A stretch of 43,914 nucleotides of DNA from Comamonadaceae bacterium (GCA_947503685.1 CANNEW010000002.1:1-43914); one strand, 5' to 3'. Numbered from the stretch's first letter, positions 8,617 through 16,515 are shown. Notes: a model not told the origin generated them from the sequence alone. Numbers and translations are program-made.

Positions 8617-8958
8617 ATGAACAAGCAACAACTTCTCGCCATCGCTTTGGGCTCTGCTTTTGCCGCCGTGGCCATTCTGCCCGCCCATGCTGCGGGCAAT
8701 CCTTTCGCGGCCAAAACCTTGGACGCAGGCTACCAAGTCGCCCAAGCCGACATGAAAGCCGACATGAAAGCGGACATGAAAGGCGAGACCAAAGCCAAAG
8801 ACGCTAGCTGTGGGGCCGATAAAGACATGACCAAATCCATGGATAAAAAGAAAGACGGAAGCTGTGGCGCTGACACAAAAGTCGATATGAAGATGGATAG
8901 CAAAGCCAAAGACGGCAAGTGCGGTGAAGCCAAGTGCGGTGCGGAAAAAAAGAAATAA
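8617..8958 (+). CDS. hvfA: HvfA family RiPP metallophore precursor
   Basis: This 113-residue precursor has a Sec signal peptide (MNKQQLLAIALGSAFAAVAI, likely cleaved after PAHA, residue 25). The mature part is low-complexity and Lys/Asp/Met-rich. Its four cysteines are each in a Cys-Gly pair: DASCGAD (C65), DGSCGAD (C83), DGKCGE (C102) and EAKCGA (C107). The family's core motif is EGKCG; in H. influenzae HvfA such cysteines are converted by HvfBC to copper-binding oxazolone-thioamide groups. ADMK is repeated three times, and further MDK/MKMD motifs could add methionine metal ligands. The ATG at 8617 follows a CAGGAGA ribosome site. The gene leads an operon with hvfB, hvfC and hvfX, and a SigF-type promoter lies upstream. 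The product is probably an exported, modified copper-binding peptide. Confidence 0.88.
   Translation: MNKQQLLAIALGSAFAAVAILPAHAAGNPFAAKTLDAGYQVAQADMKADMKADMKGETKAKDASCGADKDMTKSMDKKKDGSCGADTKVDMKMDSKAKDGKCGEAKCGAEKKK
8749..8784 (+). repeat. 12-bp tandem repeat within hvfA
   Basis: Three in-frame copies of GACATGAAAGCC (third base changes only near the end) encode DMKADMKADMKG. Such a repeat can expand or contract without shifting the frame. Confidence 0.85.
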
Positions 8959-9001
8959 GCCTTGCCTCCAGCAGATTGATTTTCAAAGCTGAGCTTTTCG
9001 C

Positions 9002-9907
9002 ATGGGCACCATTGCGCTTCACTCTGCAGGCTTGGGTTTGCGCCGCGAGCTGATCCCGGCGCTGCAGCAAGAGGTGCCCTCAGCCGTCCAGTTTTTCGAG
9101 GTCGCCCCCGAAAACTGGGCGGGCATGGGGGGCCGCGCTGGCCGCGCTTTGCGGGCCTTTACCGAGCGCTTCCCTTTTGTTTGCCACGGCTTGTCGCTGT
9201 CTCTGGGTGGCCCTGGGCCGCTGGACGAAATCTTGTTACGCCGTACCAAGGGCTTTATGCGCGAACACGGCATCAGTCTGTTTACCGAACACTTGTCTTG
9301 GTGCGCGGACGACAGCCATCTGTACGAACTGTTGCCGATTCCTCTGACCGAAGAGGCGGTGCGCTACACCGCCGAGCGCATTGCAAGGGCGCAAGATATT
9401 TTGGGCATGCGCATCGGCGTGGAAAACGCCTCCACCTACATCGCGCCACCCGGCGCCGAAATGACCGAACCCGAATTTGTGCGCGCCGTGATCGAGCAGG
9501 CCGATTGCCTGCTGCACTTGGATGTGAACAATATCTATGTCAATAGCCAAAACTTTGGCTTTGACCCCCATGCTTATTTAGAGCAACTGCCACTGGAACG
9601 CACCTGCTATGTGCATGTGGCCGGTCACTATGTGGAAGACGATGGCCTGCTGATCGACACCCACGGCAGTGAGGTGATCGACCCGGTGTGGCAACTGCTG
9701 CAAGCCGCTTACCAGCGTATCGGCCATTCGGTTCCCACCTGCTTGGAGCGCGACTTCAACATCCCCGACTTGCCTACCTTGGCGCAAGAGGTGACCCACA
9801 TTGCACGCTTGCAAAAAGCCGCCTGGCGTCGCGTTTCAGAGCAGCCTTTATTGCCCGAAGTGCACCCAGCTTTGTTTCATGTAGCCTCACCTTGGCAGGT
9901 GGCCTGA
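9002..9907 (+). CDS. hvfB: HvfB family MNIO (DUF692) peptide maturase
   Basis: This 301-residue protein is a multinuclear non-heme iron oxidative (MNIO, DUF692) enzyme with a TIM-barrel fold. Expected metal and active-site blocks are present in order: FFEVAPENW (residues ~31-39), CHGLSLSLGG, LFTEHLSWC, GVENASTYI, LHLDVNNIYVNSQN, YVHVAGHYVEDDG with DTHGSEV, and CLERDFNIP. Together with HvfC it is expected to oxidise cysteines of the HvfA precursor to heterocycle/thioamide groups in the cytoplasm before export. It starts 43 bases after hvfA, and its stop overlaps the hvfC start by one base (TGATG). It appears complete. Confidence 0.93.
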   Translation: MGTIALHSAGLGLRRELIPALQQEVPSAVQFFEVAPENWAGMGGRAGRALRAFTERFPFVCHGLSLSLGGPGPLDEILLRRTKGFMREHGISLFTEHLSWCADDSHLYELLPIPLTEEAVRYTAERIARAQDILGMRIGVENASTYIAPPGAEMTEPEFVRAVIEQADCLLHLDVNNIYVNSQNFGFDPHAYLEQLPLERTCYVHVAGHYVEDDGLLIDTHGSEVIDPVWQLLQAAYQRIGHSVPTCLERDFNIPDLPTLAQEVTHIARLQKAAWRRVSEQPLLPEVHPALFHVASPWQVA

Positions 9908-10641
9908 TGCTGGCCTTTCAATACTTTCAGCACGCGCTGGCGCAGCATCTGCGCGACCCACACCATACCCGACGTCCTGCAGGGGTACCACAACGCCGCA
10001 TGGCGGTTTACAACGAGCTGGTGTTCACCAATAGCTGCGGTTTTGTGGACAGCTGTTTTCCGGTCTGCCGCCAGTTGCTGGGCGAGGCGCGCTGGCGCAG
10101 GCTATGCCGCACCTTTGTCCGCGACTGGCCACTGCACACTCCCTGGTTTCGCGAGATCCCGCGTGAGTTTGTGCGCTACCTGAGCGAACACACCATTGCA
10201 CAAGCCCTGCCGCGCTGGTTGGCAGAGCTGGCCCATTACGAATGGGCCGAGCTGGCGGTGGACGTGATGGAGCCCGCGGTCCCTGAACACGACCCCCAAG
10301 GCGACATGATGCAAGCGCGCGTGCTGCTCAACCCCGCTCGGGTGGATGTGGCCAGTCAATGGCCGGTGCACCGCATCGGCCCGACCTGGCGGCCGCGAAA
10401 AACAGAACCTACTTTTCTGGTGGTGTTTCGCGATGCAGAGCTCGCAGTGCAATTTACCGAAATCAACGCGGTGACGGCGCATGTACTGGCGCTCTTGGAC
10501 AGCGGCCTGAGCGGCCAGCAGGCCTTTGCGCAACTGGCGCGTGAAATGGCGCATCCCGACCCAGTGGCCTTACAAGGCTTTGGCCAAGAACTTCTCATCG
10601 GCTTGCGTGCGCAAGGCGTCATTTTGGGCACCCTGACATGA
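9907..10641 (+). CDS. hvfC: HvfC family RiPP maturation partner (DUF2063)
   Basis: This 244-residue protein has the DUF2063 N-terminal domain: FQYFQHALAQHLRDP, then RRMAVYNELVFTNSCGFVDS, and FPVCRQLLGEARWRRLCRTF. A C-terminal winged-helix-like half follows. Family members act as the substrate-binding partner of the MNIO enzyme, presenting the precursor leader. It is coupled to hvfB by a one-base overlap and to hvfX by ATGA (10638-10641). Database descriptions of this family as DNA-binding are probably misleading in this context. Confidence 0.92.
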   Translation: MLAFQYFQHALAQHLRDPHHTRRPAGVPQRRMAVYNELVFTNSCGFVDSCFPVCRQLLGEARWRRLCRTFVRDWPLHTPWFREIPREFVRYLSEHTIAQALPRWLAELAHYEWAELAVDVMEPAVPEHDPQGDMMQARVLLNPARVDVASQWPVHRIGPTWRPRKTEPTFLVVFRDAELAVQFTEINAVTAHVLALLDSGLSGQQAFAQLAREMAHPDPVALQGFGQELLIGLRAQGVILGTLT

Positions 10642-11144
10642 ACTCTGTACATATCTTTTTCCGCCATGGTCTGAACGCACTGGACACGGCAGGCCTGTGG
10701 CTTGGCATGCTTAGCCTGCGCCTGCTGCTGTCTTGGGAGTTTGGCGAGGCCGGTTTTGAAAAACTGCAGGGCAGTAACTGGTTTGCCGACATTCAAGACC
10801 AGTTTCCCTGGCCCTTCAAGCTGATTTCCGCCGATCTGAACTGGGCCATGGCCACGGGTTTTGAAATCGTGGGCGCCGTCGCCTTGGTCATCGGTCTGGG
10901 TACACGCTTCTTTTCGGCCTCGTTGATCGTGCTGACCGTTGTCGCCATATTCAGTGTGCATTGGCCGCAGGCCTGGGTCACTTACAGCGAACTGCTGCAG
11001 GGCTATGCCTTGACCGACAAAGGCCACGGCAACTTCAAGCTGCCCTTGATCTATATCGCCATGCTCCTGCCGCTGGTGTTCATGGGGCCAGGGCGCTTGT
11101 CGCTGGATGCGGCGCTGCGAGAGCGCCTGCGAGTGAAAACTTGA
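10638..11144 (+). CDS. hvfX: HvfX family DoxX-like membrane protein
   Basis: This 168-residue DoxX-family protein has four predicted transmembrane helices, including GLWLGMLSLRLLLSWEFG, FEIVGAVALVIGLG, FSASLIVLTVVAIFSVHW and LPLIYIAMLLPLVFMG. DoxX proteins are regularly the last gene of MNIO-peptide operons and are thought to serve handling of the peptide or redox partners at the membrane; the exact role is not settled. It overlaps hvfC by four bases. A 7-bp hairpin (GAAAGTG at 11143-11149 with CACTTTC at 11156-11162) lies at its stop codon but has no T-run. Confidence 0.9.
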   Translation: MNSVHIFFRHGLNALDTAGLWLGMLSLRLLLSWEFGEAGFEKLQGSNWFADIQDQFPWPFKLISADLNWAMATGFEIVGAVALVIGLGTRFFSASLIVLTVVAIFSVHWPQAWVTYSELLQGYALTDKGHGNFKLPLIYIAMLLPLVFMGPGRLSLDAALRERLRVKT

Positions 11145-11236
11145 AAGTGGAAGCTCACTTTCGGTGAAGAGGGAGGGCCTAAAGCCCGAAAGAGAAGCAA
11201 GGCCTCTCATTGCCTTGATATCAAAAGGAGATCAAT

Positions 11237-12103
11237 ATGAAATTCAATCAATGGGCTGTTTCCATCGGTGTGGCAGTTGCGCTAACAGCCTGTGGCGGGA
11301 GCAGCGACGGGCCATCGCTCAATGTGCAGTTAACCGGGTTGGAAAATCTCGGTGCAAGCTCCGTTTATGAGGGTTGGCTGATTGTCAATGGTGCGCCTAA
11401 AAGTGCGGGACGATTCACAGTCAACGACCAAGGCGTGATGAGCCACAACAGTTTTGCGGTTGCCAGTGCGGATATCGCATCGGCGACGGCCTATGTTCTG
11501 ACCATCGAGCCGCAAAATGACACCGATCCCGCACCCACCAAGACGCATTTGCTGGCAGGTGATTTTGATGCGGCTCGCACGCTAGCGACTTTGAGTGTGG
11601 GGCATGCCGCAGCTTTAGGGACTGACTTTACGAGAGCCGCAGGCAAATTCTTTTTGGCCACCCCCACCAATCCGGGCACCGATGACCAAGGCATCTGGTG
11701 GATCGATCCCAGTTCGGGAAGCATGCAAGCGGGTTTAAGCTTGCCCACTTTACCTGCGGGTTGGGTGTATGAGGGCTGGGTGGTGGTGGACGGCAAACCC
11801 ACCACGACAGGCAGGTTTACCAGTGTGACGGAGGCAGACAGTGATGGTGCGGGACCCACCAAAGGTACTGGCCCAGCGCCGCCTTTTCCGGGGCAAGACT
11901 TCATCAATCCTGCCAAAAAGCTGCCCGGTGGGATGGCTGTGATTTCGATTGAGCCAGAGCCTGACAACAGCGCCGCGCCATTTTTGCTGAAACCCTTGTT
12001 GACCAATCCGATCAGCAATGCCACAGGCCCGAGCAATTTGCAGACCATGGTCAATCAGGCCAGCAAGGTCAACCCCAAAGGAACAGTGACGATTGTTCGA
12101 TGA
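11237..12103 (+). CDS. Lipoprotein with duplicated RskA-like domain
   Basis: This 288-residue protein starts with a lipoprotein signal (MKFNQWAVSIGVAVALTAC, Cys19 as lipidation site). It contains an internal duplication: YEGWLIVNGAPKSAGRF (residues 44-60) and VLTIEPQ (87-93) recur as YEGWVVVDGKPTTTGRF (178-194) and VISIEPE (235-241). The YEGW-V-GxP-GRF pattern resembles the extracytoplasmic domain of RskA-type anti-sigma factors, though no sigma-binding N-terminus is present. AAAAGGAG precedes the ATG. It follows hvfX by 93 bases in the same direction and could be read with it. Function is unknown; an envelope ligand-sensing or binding role is inference only. Confidence 0.75.
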   Translation: MKFNQWAVSIGVAVALTACGGSSDGPSLNVQLTGLENLGASSVYEGWLIVNGAPKSAGRFTVNDQGVMSHNSFAVASADIASATAYVLTIEPQNDTDPAPTKTHLLAGDFDAARTLATLSVGHAAALGTDFTRAAGKFFLATPTNPGTDDQGIWWIDPSSGSMQAGLSLPTLPAGWVYEGWVVVDGKPTTTGRFTSVTEADSDGAGPTKGTGPAPPFPGQDFINPAKKLPGGMAVISIEPEPDNSAAPFLLKPLLTNPISNATGPSNLQTMVNQASKVNPKGTVTIVR

Positions 12104-12132
12104 TTGTGCGGCCGATTTAAACCATGCATTCG

Positions 12133-12156
12133 GGAGGTGATTTTCGGATCACCTCC
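12133..12156 (+). terminator. Hairpin after the lipoprotein gene
   Basis: A 9-bp perfect stem, GGAGGTGAT (12133-12141) and ATCACCTCC (12148-12156), with loop TTTCGG lies 30 bases past the stop codon. It is followed by TGCTTTGC rather than a clean T-run, so it is a weak terminator or a processing hairpin. A separate promoter for the next genes lies just beyond it, which supports a transcript boundary. Confidence 0.55.
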
Positions 12157-12193
12157 TGCTTTGCGCAATCCGCACCCTCAAGACGCAGCCTTT

Positions 12194-12219
12194 GTAACTT
12201 ATGACGGCGTCCAAACGAA
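12194..12219 (+). promoter_or_regulatory. SigF-type ECF promoter of the thioredoxin-ccdA genes
   Basis: GTAACT (12194-12199), exactly 16 bases, then CGAA (12216-12219) matches the promoter of the sigma gene in both boxes and in spacing. It lies 78 bases before the thioredoxin start. This places the redox pair in the same predicted regulon as the hvf operon. Confidence 0.72.
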
Positions 12220-12296
12220 TTCATCAAAGCCGGACCTTGAGGGCATGCTTGCCCTTGAGCCACAGCCCCCGTGACATTACTCAATAGGAAACGACC

Positions 12297-12677
12297 ATGA
12301 AAAAAACCCTGACCTTGCTGGCCCTGTCTTTGACCGCCTGGCTGGCCCCAGCCCATGCGCTGGAAATAATGCCTTACACCTCCCAAGCTCTGATGGGCAA
12401 GCAACAAGCGGGCGAAGTGGTGGGTTTGCATTTCCATGCGGCATGGTGCCCGACTTGCCGAGCACAGGAAAAAGTGTTTAACAGTTTCAAAGGGGACGCC
12501 TCGGTGCCGGGCACCTTGCTGGTGGTGGACTACGACCAAGAGCGCGAACTCAAGCGTGAACTCGGCGTGCGCTCGCAATCGACCCTGATTGTCTACAAGG
12601 GCAAAGAGCAAAAACACCGATCGGGCGGTGTGACCGATGCGCAGGCTTTGCGTGCCGCATGGCTGACCGCTCCCTAA
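12297..12677 (+). CDS. Exported thioredoxin-family protein
   Basis: This 126-residue protein carries a signal peptide (MKKTLTLLALSLTAWLAP, cleavage after AHA near residue 21). A compact thioredoxin fold with active site AAWCPTCRAQ (C51, C54) follows. The later QSTLIVYKGKE block is the cis-proline region with Thr-Leu in place of the usual Thr-Pro, so the cis-proline may be absent. It should work in the periplasm on disulfides. Its electron supply is presumably the CcdA-like protein encoded 27 bases downstream. The SigF-type promoter upstream suggests a role linked to the cysteine-containing HvfA peptide or to metal/oxidative stress; this link is inferred. Confidence 0.85.
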   Translation: MKKTLTLLALSLTAWLAPAHALEIMPYTSQALMGKQQAGEVVGLHFHAAWCPTCRAQEKVFNSFKGDASVPGTLLVVDYDQERELKRELGVRSQSTLIVYKGKEQKHRSGGVTDAQALRAAWLTAP

Positions 12678-12704
12678 TCCAAACCACAGCAAGAGGCGTA
12701 TCAC

Positions 12705-13433
12705 ATGGATCTGGCCATCAGTCACCTTGGTTTGAGCTTGCTCGCCGGCAGTTTGACCACCCTCTCACCTTGTGTGTTCCCCATCTTGCCAATGGTCTTG
12801 GGCGGGGCCGCGCAGGGTAATCGCCTGGCACCCTTGGCCATGGGGCTGGGCATGGCCTTGTCTTTTGCCGGCATTGGCGTGCTGATCGGCTCCTTGGGGC
12901 CCGTCATTGGTCTGGATGCAGACCATGTGCGCTTGTTTGGTGCAGCATTGTTGATGGCCCTGGGCTTGACGATGTGGGTGCCGACACTGAATGAACGTTT
13001 TGCCCAATGGATGATGCCACTGGCCAGTGGCGCTAACAATGTGTCTTCGCGCATGCAGGGCGACACCCTGGGCGGGGCCTTGATGTTGGGTGCCGTGTTG
13101 GGTTTGGTCTGGAGTCCCTGCTCCGGCCCCTTGCTGGCTTCGGCCTTGACCCTGGTGGCCAGTGAAGGCGGGGCCGTGCGTGGGGGTATTGTGTTGGGGC
13201 TGTTTGGTGTGGGTGCGGCCACGCCTTTGGTGGCGGTGGCTTACGCATCGCGCAGGGGCTTCCAGTCAGTGCGTGACAAAGTGTTGATGCACGGCGATCG
13301 GGTCAAAAAAGTATTCGGCGGATTGATTTTTCTGGCGGGCATCGCGATTGCCACCGGTGCCGACAAATGGCTTGAAGCGCAAGTGGTGGATCGCCTGCCT
13401 GACGCGTGGTTACGCTGGACTACCTTGTTTTGA
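12705..13433 (+). CDS. CcdA/DsbD-like transmembrane thiol-electron transporter
   Basis: This 242-residue six-helix membrane protein has the two cysteine signatures of the DsbD-beta/CcdA family, LSPCVFPILPM (C23) and WSPCSGPLL (C139). These shuttle electrons from cytoplasmic thioredoxin across the inner membrane. Its natural acceptor here is the periplasmic thioredoxin encoded just upstream. Length and signature match CcdA rather than full DsbD, since no periplasmic alpha or gamma domain is attached. No cytochrome c maturation genes are nearby, so a dedicated redox role with its neighbours is more likely than haem maturation. Confidence 0.88.
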   Translation: MDLAISHLGLSLLAGSLTTLSPCVFPILPMVLGGAAQGNRLAPLAMGLGMALSFAGIGVLIGSLGPVIGLDADHVRLFGAALLMALGLTMWVPTLNERFAQWMMPLASGANNVSSRMQGDTLGGALMLGAVLGLVWSPCSGPLLASALTLVASEGGAVRGGIVLGLFGVGAATPLVAVAYASRRGFQSVRDKVLMHGDRVKKVFGGLIFLAGIAIATGADKWLEAQVVDRLPDAWLRWTTLF

Positions 13434-13555
13434 AAGCGCGCTATGTTGAGACTTCATCGCCTGACTTTCGACCAATTGCGTGGCAATTTAAGCAAGGGCA
13501 CCCTGAGTTCTAGCGAAGTGCCGCTGTTAGGGACAAGGCAGCCAGCACCGACAGA

Positions 13556-14794
13556 CTAGTACTGGTAACCCAAACGCAAGCCCAGTGCATCGCCACTGCT
13601 GGATCGGCGCAGGCCCTCATAGCCGTTGGTTTGCGTGGCTTGGGTCCATTGAAGGGTGCTGTACAAGCCTTTGCCCCACTGACGTCGCCAAGACATCATC
13701 ACGACCGAGGTGTTCGCGTAGAAGTAGTCATCGGCTTTGAAATTCGCGAACGCGACATCATCAACGGCGGCATTGATTTTGAATCTGGACCACCCCACTG
13801 AAAAAATATCAGTCGGCTTCCATTCATAAATCAGTTCTAGGGTTTCCGATTTATTCTGATCCGTGACGACCTGCACGCCGTCATAAAAGTCACGCGATGC
13901 AAATAGCGATAGGCTGTACCGCGCACGCACAGAAGGGCGCAAGTAGGTGTCAATACCCAGGTAGTAATTGTCTAGCAAATTACGCCTGTCTCTGTCTTCG
14001 CGGATCAATTTGGGGCTGTAAAAGCCCGCTTGGTCCGAACGCATCATGCCAAGTCGTACTTGCGTTCCGGTCTTCAGGTGCAAAAAATTGAGCGCCGCGC
14101 TGATCTTCTGGTTGGAGTCATAGTTGAAATCAGGCCTGAGCGCGGTCCCATTGAAACCGAATTCTTCAGTTGCATACGCCAATAGGATCGGGTTGTAAGC
14201 ACCCAAAATCGCCTGCATTTGGTAGTCGCCTAGCGCTGTATTTGTGTACACCTGTAGCCCTGGCGCTGCATTGTTTATCGGCATAAATACTCCGCTGCGA
14301 CAGAACGCATCGGGCTCCGTGATCCATGGCGAATCGACATCATAGGTTCTGCACCAATTGGTGTTAAAGCTCACCACCCCGGCGCGCAAGCCTAAATAGG
14401 GTGAAGGCGTCCATTCGATATTGGCTGCATCTAACCTGACGCCCATCAACTGGTCGGCTCGCAGTTTGAGGCTAGCTTCACTGTTTGCACTGAAGCGGAC
14501 GCTACTTGTCAACCGTATCCAAGGGGAAACGGACCGGTAATCCCATTTGGTGTTGGCGTCCGGTAAGAGCAAAAAATTGTGATCGTCGAAGGCGCTACCA
14601 TCCCGGAAATTTGGCTGATTTGTAGGCTTATACGGTTGCTTCGGTTCGATCGCCCATGCATCTAGCCCGCCGTCAAACGTAAAATTTATGTCAATATCTC
14701 CGGCTTGCGCCATAGACACGCTAGCCCCAAGGAGCCAAACCCCACAGCGCAGAAAAAAAACACGCGTCCAGCCGCGGCCTAGCGTCAAAAGCAT
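13556..14794 (-). CDS. Outer-membrane beta-barrel protein, function unknown
   Basis: This 412-residue protein has an N-terminal signal region (FFLRCGVWLLGASVSMAQAG). Its long body of alternating aromatic and polar residues is typical of transmembrane beta strands. It ends in ALGLRLGYQY, with the terminal aromatic expected for BAM-dependent insertion. The middle contains WCRTYDVDSPWITEPDAFC, whose two cysteines may form a disulfide in a loop. It resembles porin-like barrels but I cannot name a family. Its start overlaps the end of the preceding small exported-protein gene by 10 bases, making it the third gene of the protease operon. Confidence 0.7.
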   Translation of the reverse strand: MLLTLGRGWTRVFFLRCGVWLLGASVSMAQAGDIDINFTFDGGLDAWAIEPKQPYKPTNQPNFRDGSAFDDHNFLLLPDANTKWDYRSVSPWIRLTSSVRFSANSEASLKLRADQLMGVRLDAANIEWTPSPYLGLRAGVVSFNTNWCRTYDVDSPWITEPDAFCRSGVFMPINNAAPGLQVYTNTALGDYQMQAILGAYNPILLAYATEEFGFNGTALRPDFNYDSNQKISAALNFLHLKTGTQVRLGMMRSDQAGFYSPKLIREDRDRRNLLDNYYLGIDTYLRPSVRARYSLSLFASRDFYDGVQVVTDQNKSETLELIYEWKPTDIFSVGWSRFKINAAVDDVAFANFKADDYFYANTSVVMMSWRRQWGKGLYSTLQWTQATQTNGYEGLRRSSSGDALGLRLGYQY

Positions 14795-15276
14795 GGGGCC
14801 AACTGCTCGGTGACTTGCGCCCGATTTAAATAACCTACCGCCGGATGGTGGCGCTTGATGCAGGCTTTCATTTCTTCTTCGTCTGTGATGCGGTAGAGGT
14901 TGTTCCTCGCTATGGCGCTTTTGCGTGCCAAAGCGGAGGACACACCTGCACTTAGACCCAAATCGCGCATGGCTTTGACCGTTGTGGGATCGTTCACCGG
15001 CATAAAGCAGGCGGACAAAGGTAGGCCACTGAGCCGCACACTCACACCCGAGTAAACGTCGATCAGGTCAGTCACCGAGATTTGAATTACGTATTCGGCA
15101 CCGTCTTGCTGCGCAAGGGCAAACAAGTCGCCAGAATCGGGGCGGCTGCCCGCCACCTGCTCTGCCGTGGGTGTGCGCGAGCAGTGCCAAACCGTGTCAG
15201 CCCAGGCGGGCAATGCCGGCATGAGCAGTAGCAAAAGACCTACACGCGTCAGGCCACGCAAGCAAAATTGGTTCAT
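14785..15276 (-). CDS. Small exported protein of the protease operon
   Basis: This 163-residue protein has a clear signal peptide (GLTRVGLLLLLMPALPAWAD, cleavage after WA-D near residue 26). The mature part has four cysteines (WHCSRT, SACFMP, KACIKR and the final APCF) that could form two disulfides. No known domain is recognised. Its ATG overlaps the subtilase stop (ATGA at 15273-15276), and its 3' end overlaps the barrel gene by 10 bases, so the three are almost certainly translated together. A chaperone, inhibitor or substrate of the protease are possible roles, but this is speculation. Confidence 0.75.
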   Translation of the reverse strand: MNQFCLRGLTRVGLLLLLMPALPAWADTVWHCSRTPTAEQVAGSRPDSGDLFALAQQDGAEYVIQISVTDLIDVYSGVSVRLSGLPLSACFMPVNDPTTVKAMRDLGLSAGVSSALARKSAIARNNLYRITDEEEMKACIKRHHPAVGYLNRAQVTEQLAPCF

Positions 15277-16385
15277 GGTGTCCCCATTCGGTCAGCGTTG
15301 AACAAGCCCAAAGGAATGCATTGGGTGCACTTTTCAATAGGCAAGGCTGGCCGCACAAACTTGGCCTTGTTGCTTAAAAAGTCTTCTAAGGTTTTGTCTG
15401 GGTTGTGCGAAAGCCAAAGCGAAATAAAGCCGGCCACCACGGGCGCTGCAAAACTGGTCCCCACACCACTAAAACGGGCTGAGGAACGTTCTTTACCAAA
15501 AAAATCCAGCTCATAGGTGGCAACTTTCAATTTATTCACCCCCCAAGGCGTGTTAGCCGGCAGGGCGGCTCCGCCACCAGGTGCATACACAAGGGTACGT
15601 GGATCAAGCGCAGAGTACACCTCGATTTGATTCTCTGCATTTAGCGCCCCGACGGAAATTACCCCGCTGCAATTGGCCGGTTCGGGCAAAGGCTTCTGGA
15701 AGTTATTACCCGCTGCCGCGACGATTATTCTTTGGTCCTGCACCAGTCGGTCGATCAAGGCTTGTAGCTCTGGGTTGCACACGGACGAGCCGCCGCCCAT
15801 GCTGAGATTGATGATTTTGGCGGGATTGGCGTTTTCGGGAACGCCTGGCACTGGGATGCCTGCGGCCCAAGAGATGGCATCGAGCAAATCTTTGCGTGAC
15901 ATGGCGCAAGCGCCAAAGACGCGGATCGGTACGACTTTGGCCGAGGGGTTTACGCCGAACACACCGTCGACACCATTGCCAGCCACCAAACTGGCTACTT
16001 CGGTGCCATGGGTTCGGAAGGAGTCCGCCATCAAGCGCGACCCGCACTTGGCGCCCCGCTCGTCGGGCTTGAAGTCAGGAGAGCGCTTTTTGCGTAAATT
16101 TTGCGACGCAGAGACCATGTCATACCCGGGCAGCAATTGACCCTCCAAGCTGGGGTGCCCCGCGATGACGCCGCTGTCAATGACCGCAACCACGATGCGG
16201 TACGGGCCGGGCTTTTCATCGACTGTGTTGATGGCAGCAGGCGCGGGAACTTGGCCGCCCGTCGCCCCAAGGTGCCAAGGTGACTCTTGCGCCATGGCTA
16301 GCCCGACGCAAAGCATGGCGCCGCATAAGCGCAGCGAGATGGGGAAGAGTTTGCGCATCATAAAAACAAGAGTGATACTATTCAT
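15273..16385 (-). CDS. Secreted subtilisin-like serine protease (S8)
   Basis: This 370-residue protein is an S8 peptidase with the full catalytic triad: Asp70 in VAVIDSGV, His126 in RTHGTEVASL and Ser311 in GVGTSFAAPVVAG. The oxyanion Asn227 lies in AAAGNN. A signal peptide (RLCGAMLCVGLAMA) precedes a very short pro-region, so autoprocessing by a classical I9 propeptide is unlikely. Start at 16385 gives an extra eight residues; the ATG at 16361 or 16358 would give a cleaner signal peptide. No ribosome site is obvious at any of them. It heads a three-gene overlapping operon with an exported protein and an outer-membrane barrel, and is divergent from a cysteine-rich lipoprotein across an AT-rich region. 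Confidence 0.92.
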   Translation of the reverse strand: MNSITLVFMMRKLFPISLRLCGAMLCVGLAMAQESPWHLGATGGQVPAPAAINTVDEKPGPYRIVVAVIDSGVIAGHPSLEGQLLPGYDMVSASQNLRKKRSPDFKPDERGAKCGSRLMADSFRTHGTEVASLVAGNGVDGVFGVNPSAKVVPIRVFGACAMSRKDLLDAISWAAGIPVPGVPENANPAKIINLSMGGGSSVCNPELQALIDRLVQDQRIIVAAAGNNFQKPLPEPANCSGVISVGALNAENQIEVYSALDPRTLVYAPGGGAALPANTPWGVNKLKVATYELDFFGKERSSARFSGVGTSFAAPVVAGFISLWLSHNPDKTLEDFLSNKAKFVRPALPIEKCTQCIPLGLFNADRMGTP

Positions 16386-16515
16386 TTAAAAATTTTAATC
16401 TATATTTTTTTCAATATCAATTGCAAAAGGCGCGTGCTCGTCCTGACGCAGTGTCAAACTTTATGTTTTGCAATTGAAGCTATTTTTCACTTATTGCGTT
16501 GCTTTAGGGGTACAA
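16386..16515. promoter_or_regulatory. AT-rich divergent promoter region
   Basis: The 130 bases between the subtilase start and the lipoprotein start are markedly AT-rich at 16386-16430, with runs of A and T unlike the flanking genes. Divergent promoters must lie here, but I cannot assign exact -35 and -10 boxes. Confidence 0.5.

Noticed and set aside
9907-10641. Reading HvfC as a DNA-binding regulator
   Set aside because: The DUF2063 label as DNA-binding is outweighed by its place between hvfB and hvfX and by the known role of the family as maturation partner.
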